Shown here one piece after another: positions 5,779-12,682 of a stretch of 12,711 bases of DNA. This DNA comes from CAZNNH01 sp964574335 (GTDB lineage Bacteria > Acidobacteriota > Vicinamibacteria > Fen-336). Below the pieces are notes generated by a model that did not search any database, was not told where the DNA came from, and was given only the letters and a program-made list of their open reading frames with translations. The stretch's first letter is position 1. Each line of letters starts with the position of its first letter. Both the position numbers and the translations under genes were made by a program. The stretch covers positions 1 to 12,711 of the forward strand of contig CAZNNH010000183.1 of assembly GCA_964574335.1 (NCBI GenBank). The letters run 5' to 3'.

Positions 5779-7857
5779 GTGAAGAGCAGGCTTGGCTGGC
5801 TGGCGGCTGGAGTCGGGCTTCTTGTCATGGTGGGTGAGGGCCGTCCGTTACTGGCTGCGTCCGCCGGGGAGCGGCGCCCGCTCGGCATCGACGACTACTT
5901 CGCCCTCGGGGAGGTGGGGGAGCCGGCTCTCAGCCCGGACGGGACCTTGGTTGTCTTCTCGGTCGAGAGGCACGACCTCGCCAAGGACCAGTCGGAGACC
6001 CGCCTGTTCATGATCCCGAGCGCGGGCGGTGAGGCCTTCCCGCTCACCGGCGCCGGCTCGTCGGCCTCCCACCCGCGCTTCAGCCCGGACGGCAGGAGCC
6101 TGGCCTTCCTCTCGGATCGTGCGGATCCCGCGGCCGAGGCGGGAGAGGAGGACGCGAAGGACCAGGTCTGGCGGTTCGATCTCCGGGGGGGCGACCCGCG
6201 CCGTCTCACCGAGGTGACCCAGGGCGTGGGGAACTTCGAGTGGGCCCCCGACGGACGGCACCTAGTGCTGGTGATCCGCGATCCGAAGCCCAGCGAGAAG
6301 GAGAAGAAGGAGAAGCCGGAGCCGAAGCGCGCGGCCGAGCCCTGGGTGATCGACCGGCTCCAGTTCAAGGAGGACGGGCGCGGCTACCTGGATCGCCGCC
6401 GCACCCACCTCTACGTCCTGGACCTGGCCGGCGGCGAGCCCCGCCAGATCACCTTCGGCGACTACGACGACAGCCAGCCGGCCTGGTCGCCGGCCGGCGG
6501 CGAGATCGCCTTCGTCAGCAACCGCACCGAGGAGCCCGACGCCAACTACAACACAGACCTGTGGCTCGTGGAGGTGAGCGACGACACGGCGGGGAAGAGC
6601 GAGCCGGTGCGCCTCACCACCAACCCGGGCTCCGACAGCTCCCCGGTGTGGAACCCGTCGGGCAGCCTGCTCGCCTACATCACCTCCACCCGGCCTGAGA
6701 TCGTGGACTACGCCCAGGAGCAGATCGCGGTGATCGGCCGTGCCGGGGGAGAGCCGCGGCAGCTCACCGCCTCTCTCGACAGAAACGTGGCTGAGCCCCG
6801 GTTCTCGCCGGACGGGCGGGAGCTCTACTTTCGCCTCGAGGACCACGGGGAGATGCAGCTCGCCAGCGTGTCGCTCCAAACGGGCGAGGTGAGACGGCGG
6901 CTCACCGGGCCGAGTGACGTCTTTGGGCTCGAAGGCGGCGCGGAGGGCCGGTGGGTGTTGCAGATGAGCTCCCCGATGTTGCCGACGGAGCTGTTCGTCC
7001 TGGACCCGGCGGCCGGGTCGGAGCCGCGCCGGCTGACCCACGTCAACGATGCGGTCCTCGCCGGGCTTCGGCTGGTCGACGCGGAGAAGGTGACGGTGAC
7101 GAGCGCCGACGGCACGCCGGTCGAGACCTTCATCTACCGGCCGCTGGACTTCCAGGCGGATCGCCGCTACCCGACCCTGCTGTGGCTGCACGGCGGCCCC
7201 ATGGCCCAGTACAGCTACAGCTTCGACTTCAAGGCCCAGCTCTTTGCCGCCCAGGGCTACGTGGTGGTGATGCCCAACCCGCGCGGCTCCACCGGCTATG
7301 GCATCGACTTCACCCTCGGCATCTTCGCCGATTGGGGGAACCACGACCTGCAGGACGTGCTGGCCGCCGTCGACCATGCCGTCGCCGCCGGCTACGCGGA
7401 CGGCGACCGGCTGGGGGTGGGGGGCTGGTCCTACGGTGGGATCCTGACCAACTTCGTGATCACGTCGACCGACCGCTTCAAGGGCGCCATCTCCGGCGCC
7501 GGGGGAGGCCTTTGGGTGGCCGACTACGGCCACGACCACTACCAGCGTTGGTGGGAGGGGGAGCTCGGGCTGCCCTGGGAGCACCGCGAGCTGTGGGAGC
7601 GTCTGTCGTCCTTCAATAAGGTCGAGCGGATCCAGACCCCCACCCTGTGGATCGGCGGCGAGGTCGACTGGAACGTGCCGATCCTCAACTCCGAGCAGAT
7701 GTACCAGGCGATGCGACGGCTCGGGCGAGACACCCGGCTGGTGGTCTATCCCGGCGAGGACCACAGCATCGACAGGCCCTCCCACGTGAAGCACATGCTG
7801 GAGCAGTTCCTGGGCTGGTTCGGGACCCACGTCAAGGGTCAGGGGGACGCCGGTTGA
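5779..7857 (+). CDS. Secreted S9 family peptidase (acylaminoacyl/dipeptidyl peptidase type)
   Basis: A 692-residue serine hydrolase of the prolyl-oligopeptidase clan, expected to trim short peptides outside the cytoplasm. It has a signal peptide (about residues 1-30, ending near LLAAS), then a TolB/WD40-like beta-propeller (about 40-410) with repeated blade motifs such as LSPDGTLVVFS, FSPDGRSLAFLSDR, WAPDGRHL and WSPAGGEIAFVSNR. A Lys/Glu/Pro-rich insertion sits near residues 167-185. The alpha/beta-hydrolase domain follows, with the LWLHGGP oxyanion region, nucleophile Ser551 in GGWSYGG, Asp630 in GGEVDWNVP and His662 in GEDHS, so the triad is complete. GTG 5779 is chosen by AGGAGG and by the signal peptide. 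The gene lies 11 bases after the arabinofuranosidase and overlaps the next gene by TTGA. A peptidase among sugar genes is unexpected; it could instead act on esters or on glycoproteins. Confidence 0.9.
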   Translation: MKSRLGWLAAGVGLLVMVGEGRPLLAASAGERRPLGIDDYFALGEVGEPALSPDGTLVVFSVERHDLAKDQSETRLFMIPSAGGEAFPLTGAGSSASHPRFSPDGRSLAFLSDRADPAAEAGEEDAKDQVWRFDLRGGDPRRLTEVTQGVGNFEWAPDGRHLVLVIRDPKPSEKEKKEKPEPKRAAEPWVIDRLQFKEDGRGYLDRRRTHLYVLDLAGGEPRQITFGDYDDSQPAWSPAGGEIAFVSNRTEEPDANYNTDLWLVEVSDDTAGKSEPVRLTTNPGSDSSPVWNPSGSLLAYITSTRPEIVDYAQEQIAVIGRAGGEPRQLTASLDRNVAEPRFSPDGRELYFRLEDHGEMQLASVSLQTGEVRRRLTGPSDVFGLEGGAEGRWVLQMSSPMLPTELFVLDPAAGSEPRRLTHVNDAVLAGLRLVDAEKVTVTSADGTPVETFIYRPLDFQADRRYPTLLWLHGGPMAQYSYSFDFKAQLFAAQGYVVVMPNPRGSTGYGIDFTLGIFADWGNHDLQDVLAAVDHAVAAGYADGDRLGVGGWSYGGILTNFVITSTDRFKGAISGAGGGLWVADYGHDHYQRWWEGELGLPWEHRELWERLSSFNKVERIQTPTLWIGGEVDWNVPILNSEQMYQAMRRLGRDTRLVVYPGEDHSIDRPSHVKHMLEQFLGWFGTHVKGQGDAG
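7841..7846 (+). promoter_or_regulatory. Ribosome binding site of the esterase-glycosidase fusion
   Basis: AGGGGG at the end of the S9 gene stands 7 bases before TTG 7854. It supports the TTG start, which also begins a good signal peptide. Confidence 0.5.
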
Positions 7858-10760
7858 GGCGGCCGGTCGGCATCTGGGCGCTGGCGCTCGGCCTGCTGGG
7901 GACGGCCACGGCACGGGCCGAGGTCCGGCTGCCCCACGTCATCGGCAGCCACATGGTCCTGCAGCGCGACCGGCCGCTTCCCATCTGGGGTTGGGCCCGG
8001 CCCGGCGAGGCGGTCCAGGTCGAGCTGGCCGGCCAGCGGGTCGAGACGGTGGCCGACGACGAGGGCCGTTTCCGGGTGGAGCTCGGTCCGGTTGCGGTCG
8101 GCGGGCCCTACGAGATGGTGGTCCAGGGCGACAACCTGATCGAGCTCTCCGACATCCTGGTCGGCGAGGTCTGGCTCTGTGCCGGCCAGTCCAACATGGA
8201 GATGGGCGTGGGGCTGGTGCGGGACGGCCCGCAGGAGATCGAGGCCGCCAACTACCCGCGGATCCGCCTCTTCGACGTGCCCAAGCGCCTGGCCGCCCAG
8301 GGCGCTGCGGACGTCGACGAGGAATGGCGCGCGTGCAGCCCGCAGACCCTGGCCCGGGACGGGTGGGGCGGCTTCTCCGCGGTCGCCTACTTCTTCGGTC
8401 GCAAGATCCACGAGGAGCTCGACGTGCCGGTGGGCCTGATCGACGCCTCCTGGGGCGGCTCGTCGATCGAGCCGTGGCTCCCCCGAGTGGCGCTCTCCGG
8501 GACCCCGGCTTTGCGGGCGCTGGGGGACGAGGTCGTGGAGATGGACCGCCGTTACCGGGAGCGGCTGGGGCCGGCCCTGGACGAGGTGGAGGGGTGGATC
8601 CGGCAGACACGGTCCGCGCTCGCCGAGGGGCGCGCCCGGCTGCCCGAGACGCCCGACCTGCCCCGACACCCGATCACCCAGACCGACCCGCGGGCCTGGC
8701 CCTGGCGCCCTACCGGCCTCTTCAACGGGATGATCCAGCCTCTGGTCCCCTTGGCGATTTGCGGTGCCCTCTGGTACCAGGGCGAGTCGAACCTGGCGGA
8801 CGGCCTCCTCTACCAGGAGAAGCTCGCCGCGCTGATCTCCGGCTGGCGGCGGGCCTTCGGCGAGGGCGACCTCCCCTTCTACTTCGTCCAACTGGCTCCG
8901 TTCCGCTACCTCGACCAGGCCACCGGCCAGCCCACGCCCTACCGGCTTCCCGAGATGTGGGAGGCCCAAAGGCGTTGCCTCGAGATCCCCCACACCGGCA
9001 TGGTGGTCACCACCGACATCGGCGACCTCGACGACATCCACCCGAAGAACAAGCAGGAGGTTGGCCGCCGTCTGGCGCTGTGGGCCCTGGCCCAGACCTA
9101 CGGACACAAGGGCCTCGTCTACTCGGGACCGCTCTTCAGCTCCGTGTCCGCGGACAGCGGACGGCTTCGCCTCCGCTTCGAGAACGTGGGCGGGGGGCTT
9201 CGCAGCAGCGACGGGGAGCCGCTACGGGGCTTCGAGGTGGCCGGCGACGACGGCGAGCTCATCCCGGCGAACGCGGTGATCGACGGTGACGAGGTCCTCG
9301 TGTTCAGCGAGTTCGTGGAGTCCCCGGTCGTGGTTCGATTCGTCTGGCAGCAGGAGGCCCGGCCCAACCTCGAGAACCGGGCCCAGCTTCCCGCCTCGCC
9401 GTTCCGGGCCGAGCTGCCTCGGGACGTGGTCGGAGTGAAGGTCGACGCCGGCGACGTTCGGGGGCCGATCAGCGACAAGCTGCTGGGGGTCAACCTGAGC
9501 TTCGACCACGACACCGACGAGCTGTGGGCGGACGGGTCTCTGGCTGAGCGGCTGCGTCAGGTGGGGGCCGGGGTGCTGCGGTATCCGGGCGGCGAGGAGA
9601 CATCGTTCTTCCACTGGGAGTACCCCGGCGCCCCGGGCTTCCGCGACGTGTGGGACACCGACCCGGCCAGCCGATACCACGCGGACCTGGAGGCCGCCGG
9701 CCGGAACCCGGGCCACATGGACCCGGACGAGGCCATCGCCTGGTGCCGGAAGATCGGGGCCGAGCCGGTCCTGGGCGTCAACATCGAGTCGGGGGTGCGC
9801 CTGGGCCGCCTCGAGGACGGCATCGCCGAAGCGGTTCGCCTGGTGCGCCACTGCCAGAGCCGCCGGGTCCGGTACTACTACCTCGACAACGAGAGCACCC
9901 GCAGCGAGCCGCCCAACTACAAGCAGCAGAGCGTGGCCGAGTACGCCTCCCACGTCCGCGCCTTCTCGGAGGCGATGAAGGCCGCCGACCCCTCGATCGA
10001 GCTGATCGCCAACCTGATGGGGGCGCCCTCCAGCCCGGACTGGCGTGAGCTGCTGCGGCTGGCCGGCGGCTACTTCGACGTCGCCGACGTGCACTGGTAC
10101 TGGAACGACGGGACGGCCGACTGGGACCAGTGGCTGGAGACCAACCCGATGGCCTTCTATCCCTGGGAGGCCGAGCAGTTCCGCCAGGCGGCCCGGGAGG
10201 AGGGGCTGGACACCGAGCTGGCGATGCTCGAGTGGAACGTCGGTCAGAACCCCAACCGCCCCCACTCGCCGCTCCAACTGGCCCTGATGCAGGCCGAGAT
10301 GCTGGGGCAGATCGTGGAAGGCCGCTACGCCATGGCCTGCCTGTGGCCCCTGGTCTGGCCGGTCGAGAAAGGGAGCTTCCAGACCGTGGTCGACCCGCAG
10401 ACGCTGCAGCCCACGCCGACCTATCGCCTGTTCGAGCTCTATCGCCACGTGCTCGGCCAGAAGCTGGTCTGGAGCGAGACGGACCGCTCCCACGTGCGGC
10501 CGGTGGCGGCTCTGGGCTCGGACGGCCACACGCTGTGGATCTACCTCCTGCACAAGTCGGCGGCGGGCCAACGGCTGCAGGCCACCATCGACGTGGCCGG
10601 CTTCTCGGGTCGGGAGGCCGAGGCGGTGGCCCTGACCGGCGAGGGCCCCGAGGCGGCGGAGGCGGAGCTGCGACCGCTGGAGGTGCAGCGTCGCTCTCGG
10701 GGGCCCTACCAGGTGACGCTGCCGCCCCACTCGCTGACCCTGCTCACGCTGCGTCGTTGA
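7854..10760 (+). CDS. Two-domain secreted enzyme: sialate O-acetylesterase-like plus clan GH-A glycosidase
   Basis: This 968-residue protein joins an SGNH-type acetylesterase to a glycosidase. A signal peptide (about residues 1-23, ending TATARA) is followed by a sialate O-acetylesterase/CE6-like domain (about 25-520): nucleophile Ser113 in CAGQSNMEM, the WGGSSIEPWLP and GALWYQGESN blocks, and Asp394-Ile-His396 in DDIHPKNK completing the triad. From about residue 525 (VGVKVDAGDVRGPISDKLLG) a GH51-like (beta/alpha)8 domain begins, with VLRYPGGEE, the probable acid/base Glu680 in YYYLDNEST, the probable nucleophile Glu793 in LEWNVG, and a final beta-domain with TPTYRLFELYRH. The acid/base to nucleophile spacing (113) is close to that of the GH51 enzyme upstream (122). 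Exact glycosidase family is uncertain (GH51, GH39 or GH79-like). TTG 7854 overlaps the previous TGA as TTGA and has AGGGGG before it. Likely role: deacetylating and trimming an acetylated arabinose-containing glycan. Confidence 0.88.
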   Translation: MRRPVGIWALALGLLGTATARAEVRLPHVIGSHMVLQRDRPLPIWGWARPGEAVQVELAGQRVETVADDEGRFRVELGPVAVGGPYEMVVQGDNLIELSDILVGEVWLCAGQSNMEMGVGLVRDGPQEIEAANYPRIRLFDVPKRLAAQGAADVDEEWRACSPQTLARDGWGGFSAVAYFFGRKIHEELDVPVGLIDASWGGSSIEPWLPRVALSGTPALRALGDEVVEMDRRYRERLGPALDEVEGWIRQTRSALAEGRARLPETPDLPRHPITQTDPRAWPWRPTGLFNGMIQPLVPLAICGALWYQGESNLADGLLYQEKLAALISGWRRAFGEGDLPFYFVQLAPFRYLDQATGQPTPYRLPEMWEAQRRCLEIPHTGMVVTTDIGDLDDIHPKNKQEVGRRLALWALAQTYGHKGLVYSGPLFSSVSADSGRLRLRFENVGGGLRSSDGEPLRGFEVAGDDGELIPANAVIDGDEVLVFSEFVESPVVVRFVWQQEARPNLENRAQLPASPFRAELPRDVVGVKVDAGDVRGPISDKLLGVNLSFDHDTDELWADGSLAERLRQVGAGVLRYPGGEETSFFHWEYPGAPGFRDVWDTDPASRYHADLEAAGRNPGHMDPDEAIAWCRKIGAEPVLGVNIESGVRLGRLEDGIAEAVRLVRHCQSRRVRYYYLDNESTRSEPPNYKQQSVAEYASHVRAFSEAMKAADPSIELIANLMGAPSSPDWRELLRLAGGYFDVADVHWYWNDGTADWDQWLETNPMAFYPWEAEQFRQAAREEGLDTELAMLEWNVGQNPNRPHSPLQLALMQAEMLGQIVEGRYAMACLWPLVWPVEKGSFQTVVDPQTLQPTPTYRLFELYRHVLGQKLVWSETDRSHVRPVAALGSDGHTLWIYLLHKSAAGQRLQATIDVAGFSGREAEAVALTGEGPEAAEAELRPLEVQRRSRGPYQVTLPPHSLTLLTLRR

Positions 10761-10777
10761 TCGCGGGGCGATTCCCG

Positions 10778-10806
10778 GCCGGCGGGCAAGGCGGCCCTTG
10801 GCCGGC
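10778..10806 (+). terminator. Hairpin after the fusion gene, possible operon end
   Basis: Two paired blocks form a bulged stem: GCCGGC (10778-10783) with GCCGGC (10801-10806), and CAAGG (10787-10791) with CCTTG (10796-10800), around a CGGC loop and with a 3-base GGG bulge. It begins 17 bases after the stop codon. There is no T-tract afterwards, so it is not a standard intrinsic terminator; it may protect the 3' end or aid factor-dependent termination. Its 3' arm overlaps the -35 of the next promoter. Confidence 0.4.
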
Positions 10807-10826
10807 GAGGCGGTGCGCCCTATACT
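10798..10826 (+). promoter_or_regulatory. Sigma70-like promoter for the DUF3617-sodN genes
   Basis: TTGGCC (10798-10803), a 17-base spacer and TATACT (10821-10826) make the best housekeeping-type promoter I found in the window. The expected transcript start is near 10833, leaving a short leader with AAGGAGG before TTG 10855. It separates the last two plus-strand genes from the sugar operon. Confidence 0.55.
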
Positions 10827-10843
10827 CTGGGGCACATTCTGCC

Positions 10844-10850
10844 AAGGAGG
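10844..10850 (+). promoter_or_regulatory. Ribosome binding site of the DUF3617 gene
   Basis: AAGGAGG stands 4 bases before TTG 10855. It decides this start over the in-frame TTG at 10798, which lies inside the promoter. Confidence 0.7.
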
Positions 10851-10854
10851 CGAG

Positions 10855-11307
10855 TTGAGAGCTGTCGCTTGCGTGTGTCTCTTGTCGGGCTTGCTGTTGG
10901 TGACCGGAGCCCAGGGTGAGCCCGTGGACATGGAACCCGGGGAGTGGCAGATCACGACCACCGTCAAGGTCGAGGGGTTGCCGGAGGGCTCGCCGATGCC
11001 GAGCGAGCTTCCACCCCAGGTGGTCGAACGCTGCCTGACGCTCGAGGACCTCGTCCCCAAGCCCGGGCCGGAGCAGGAGGGGTGCGAGATCGCCGAGCAG
11101 AAGGTGATCGGCGACACCGTGAAGTGGGAGATGACCTGTGACGCCCCCGAGGGGGGCGCCCAGGGGCGGGGGACCGGGACCATCACCTACTCCGGGGACT
11201 CCTTCGAGGGGGCCTTCATCATGAAGATGGAGCTCGAGGAGGGGGGCGGGACGACGACCCTGACCTCCAGGCTCGAGGGAAAGCGCCTCGGCGACTGCGA
11301 GGAGTAG
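10855..11307 (+). CDS. DUF3617-type periplasmic protein
   Basis: A 150-residue exported protein of unknown biochemical role. It begins with a signal peptide (MRAVACVCLLSGLLLVTGAQG, cleavage near residue 21), then MEPGEWQITTTVKVEGLP, a strand pattern and opening typical of DUF3617 proteins, which are small beta-rich periplasmic proteins. Four cysteines remain after cleavage (in RCLTLED, EGCEIAE, EMTCDA and the final GDCEE), probably forming disulfides. The start is TTG 10855, supported by AAGGAGG and by the signal peptide beginning there. It has its own promoter and lies 99 bases before the NiSOD start, in the same direction, so the two may be co-transcribed. Assignment to DUF3617 is from pattern memory and is moderately secure; no enzymatic motif is visible. 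Confidence 0.75.
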   Translation: MRAVACVCLLSGLLLVTGAQGEPVDMEPGEWQITTTVKVEGLPEGSPMPSELPPQVVERCLTLEDLVPKPGPEQEGCEIAEQKVIGDTVKWEMTCDAPEGGAQGRGTGTITYSGDSFEGAFIMKMELEEGGGTTTLTSRLEGKRLGDCEE

Positions 11308-11394
11308 CGCCGGGCGCGAGAGGGTGCCGCGGGACTTCCCGCAGCAGGGGGAACGGGTCGCGGCGCTCGTGGCCAGAGGGGCGTAGGCAAGGTG

Positions 11395-11400
11395 AGGAGG
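11395..11400 (+). promoter_or_regulatory. Ribosome binding site of the nickel SOD gene
   Basis: AGGAGG stands 6 bases before ATG 11407. It favours that ATG over the in-frame GTG at 11392, which would place this site inside the coding sequence. Confidence 0.65.
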
Positions 11401-11406
11401 TTGAGG

Positions 11407-11928
11407 ATGCTGCATGGTTCCCTGGGCCGCTGCGGGCTGGCGGCCGCCGCTACCGTCGCGGCGCTTTCGGTGGTGGTCGTGCCGCGGGTGGCGCTGGCGC
11501 ACTGCCAGATCCCCTGCGGGATCTACGATGACGAGGCGCGCTTCCGGATGCTCGAGGAGGACATCACCACGGTCGAGAAGTCGATCAACATGATCAACCA
11601 GCTCTCCGCCGAGCCGGGCAAGAACGCCAACCAGCTCGTGCGCTGGGTCATGAACAAGGAGCACCACGCCGACGACATCGCCGAGATCGTGACCCAGTAC
11701 TTCCTCCAGCAGCGGATCAAGCCCGAGGAGGCCGACTCCGCTCCCGACCAGTGGAAGGCCAAGGTCAAGGCCTGCCACACGATCCTGGTGCTGGCCATGA
11801 AGGCCAAGCAGGGGACCGACCTGGTCCAGGTCGAGAAGCTCCGGGAGCAGGTGGCGGCGCTCAAGCAGGCCTACTTCACCAAGGAAGAGACCGAGCACCT
11901 GGAGCAGGAGCACGCGCACGGACAGTAG
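11407..11928 (+). CDS. sodN: Nickel superoxide dismutase with signal peptide
   Basis: Converts superoxide to oxygen and hydrogen peroxide at a nickel centre. The hallmark nickel hook HCxxPCGxY is present as HCQIPCGIY directly after the signal-like leader ending PRVALA. Cleavage after ALA would free His1 and leave Cys2, Cys6 and Tyr9 as in known NiSODs; the amino terminus itself is a nickel ligand, so exact cleavage is essential. The mature part is 142 residues, longer than the 117 of the Streptomyces enzyme, and mostly helical as expected for the four-helix bundle; it ends in an acidic, His-containing tail (EETEHLEQEHAHGQ). Position 3 is Gln instead of the Asp of Streptomyces. ATG 11407 is preferred because of AGGAGG; GTG 11392 would add MRRLR to the leader. 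No sodX-like protease gene is nearby. It probably acts in the periplasm or outside the cell. Confidence 0.9.
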   Translation: MLHGSLGRCGLAAAATVAALSVVVVPRVALAHCQIPCGIYDDEARFRMLEEDITTVEKSINMINQLSAEPGKNANQLVRWVMNKEHHADDIAEIVTQYFLQQRIKPEEADSAPDQWKAKVKACHTILVLAMKAKQGTDLVQVEKLREQVAALKQAYFTKEETEHLEQEHAHGQ

Positions 11929-11973
11929 TCGGGCGGCTCTTCCCGGAACGGTCGGGCCGGCCGGGTCGGGCGG

Positions 11974-12630
11974 TTACTCGGTCGGCTCGATCGTCACGTG
12001 AGAGAACAGCGCGGTCTCGGTGGTGGGAGGGTCGTGTGAGCAGACCACCAGGCCCGCGTAGACGGTGTCGGGGAGCGAGACCCGGACCGAGCCCACCCTC
12101 TCGAAGGGGAGGCCGGTGCGGCCCACCCACATGGTGAAGCGGTTCCCACGGCGCTCGAGACGGATGTCGGCCGGCGCCGAGATCCGCGATCGGGTCTCGG
12201 CGGTGTTGCCGCCCCGCTCCTTGCGGTGCTGCAGGGAGATGATCCCGTTGCCGTGCACCACCACGTCCACGTAGGCGGCGTCCGGGTCGAGGCTCTCGCG
12301 CAGCATCCAGCCGGCCTTGCGGTACTCGTTGTGCCCCCGGCCCAGCAGGCGCACCGTGGCGGTCACGGTCACATCGCCGGTGACCTGCCGCCAGGCGAAG
12401 TGGAAGGCGTCGACGGAGTCCCAGATGTTGTGACCGCTGGCGGTGATCCGGTACTCGTCGGTGGCGCAGTCGTGGACCATCGACCCGGGGACCTCCACCT
12501 CGCCGACGTCGCCGTGGCCCTCGAACAGGCCGAGCTCCCGGCAGGGGCGGGGGACGGCCTCGACCGGCTGGGCGGGGGCCTCGACCGCGGCGAGCCAGAA
12601 AAGGACGGCGGCGGCGGCACACAGACGCAT
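11974..12630 (-). CDS. Secreted DUF1349/laminin-G-like domain protein
   Basis: A 218-residue exported protein without a recognisable catalytic site. A signal peptide (about residues 1-21, MRLCAAAAVLFWLAAVEAPAQ) precedes one concanavalin A-like beta-sandwich domain. The segments GSMVHDCATDEYRITASGHN, the HFAWRQVTGDVTVTATV strand pair and AGWMLRESLDPDAAYVDVVV with GIISLQHRK are typical of DUF1349 domains, which are usually found in secreted carbohydrate-related or TolB-like proteins. ATG 12630 has AGGAGG 7 bases upstream; an in-frame TTG at 12633 precedes it but is less well placed. The gene converges on sodN with 45 bases between the stops, and no clear terminator is seen there. A glycan-binding role is plausible given the sugar genes nearby, but it is transcribed separately from them and could be unrelated. 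Confidence 0.8.
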   Translation of the reverse strand: MRLCAAAAVLFWLAAVEAPAQPVEAVPRPCRELGLFEGHGDVGEVEVPGSMVHDCATDEYRITASGHNIWDSVDAFHFAWRQVTGDVTVTATVRLLGRGHNEYRKAGWMLRESLDPDAAYVDVVVHGNGIISLQHRKERGGNTAETRSRISAPADIRLERRGNRFTMWVGRTGLPFERVGSVRVSLPDTVYAGLVVCSHDPPTTETALFSHVTIEPTE

Positions 12631-12637
12631 CAAGCTC

Positions 12638-12643
12638 CCTCCT
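12638..12643 (-). promoter_or_regulatory. Ribosome binding site of the DUF1349-like gene
   Basis: AGGAGG on the minus strand stands 7 bases before ATG 12630 and supports that start. Confidence 0.65.
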
Positions 12644-12668
12644 CGGAACCACCCGTCACCATGAGCTA

Positions 12669-12682
12669 CGCGTCTGGACGCG
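12669..12682. repeat. Small inverted repeat upstream of the DUF1349-like gene
   Basis: CGCGTC and GACGCG form a perfect 6-bp inverted repeat around a TG centre, about 40 bases upstream of ATG 12630 on the minus strand. It could be an operator half-site pair, but 6-bp repeats arise by chance in GC-rich DNA. The rest of the right edge (12644-12711) shows no supported gene. Confidence 0.25.

Noticed and set aside
9222..11186. Long minus-strand open frame opposite the fusion gene
   Set aside because: Antisense shadow with no recognisable domain; the plus strand carries catalytic motifs throughout.
11329..11342. GCGGG-ACTT-CCCGC hairpin between the DUF3617 gene and sodN
   Set aside because: Only 5 base pairs and no T-tract; too weak to call a terminator in GC-rich DNA.
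11942..11965. CCCGG...CCGGG pairing in the convergent gap after sodN
   Set aside because: Five pairs around a 14-base loop and no T-tract; not a convincing terminator.
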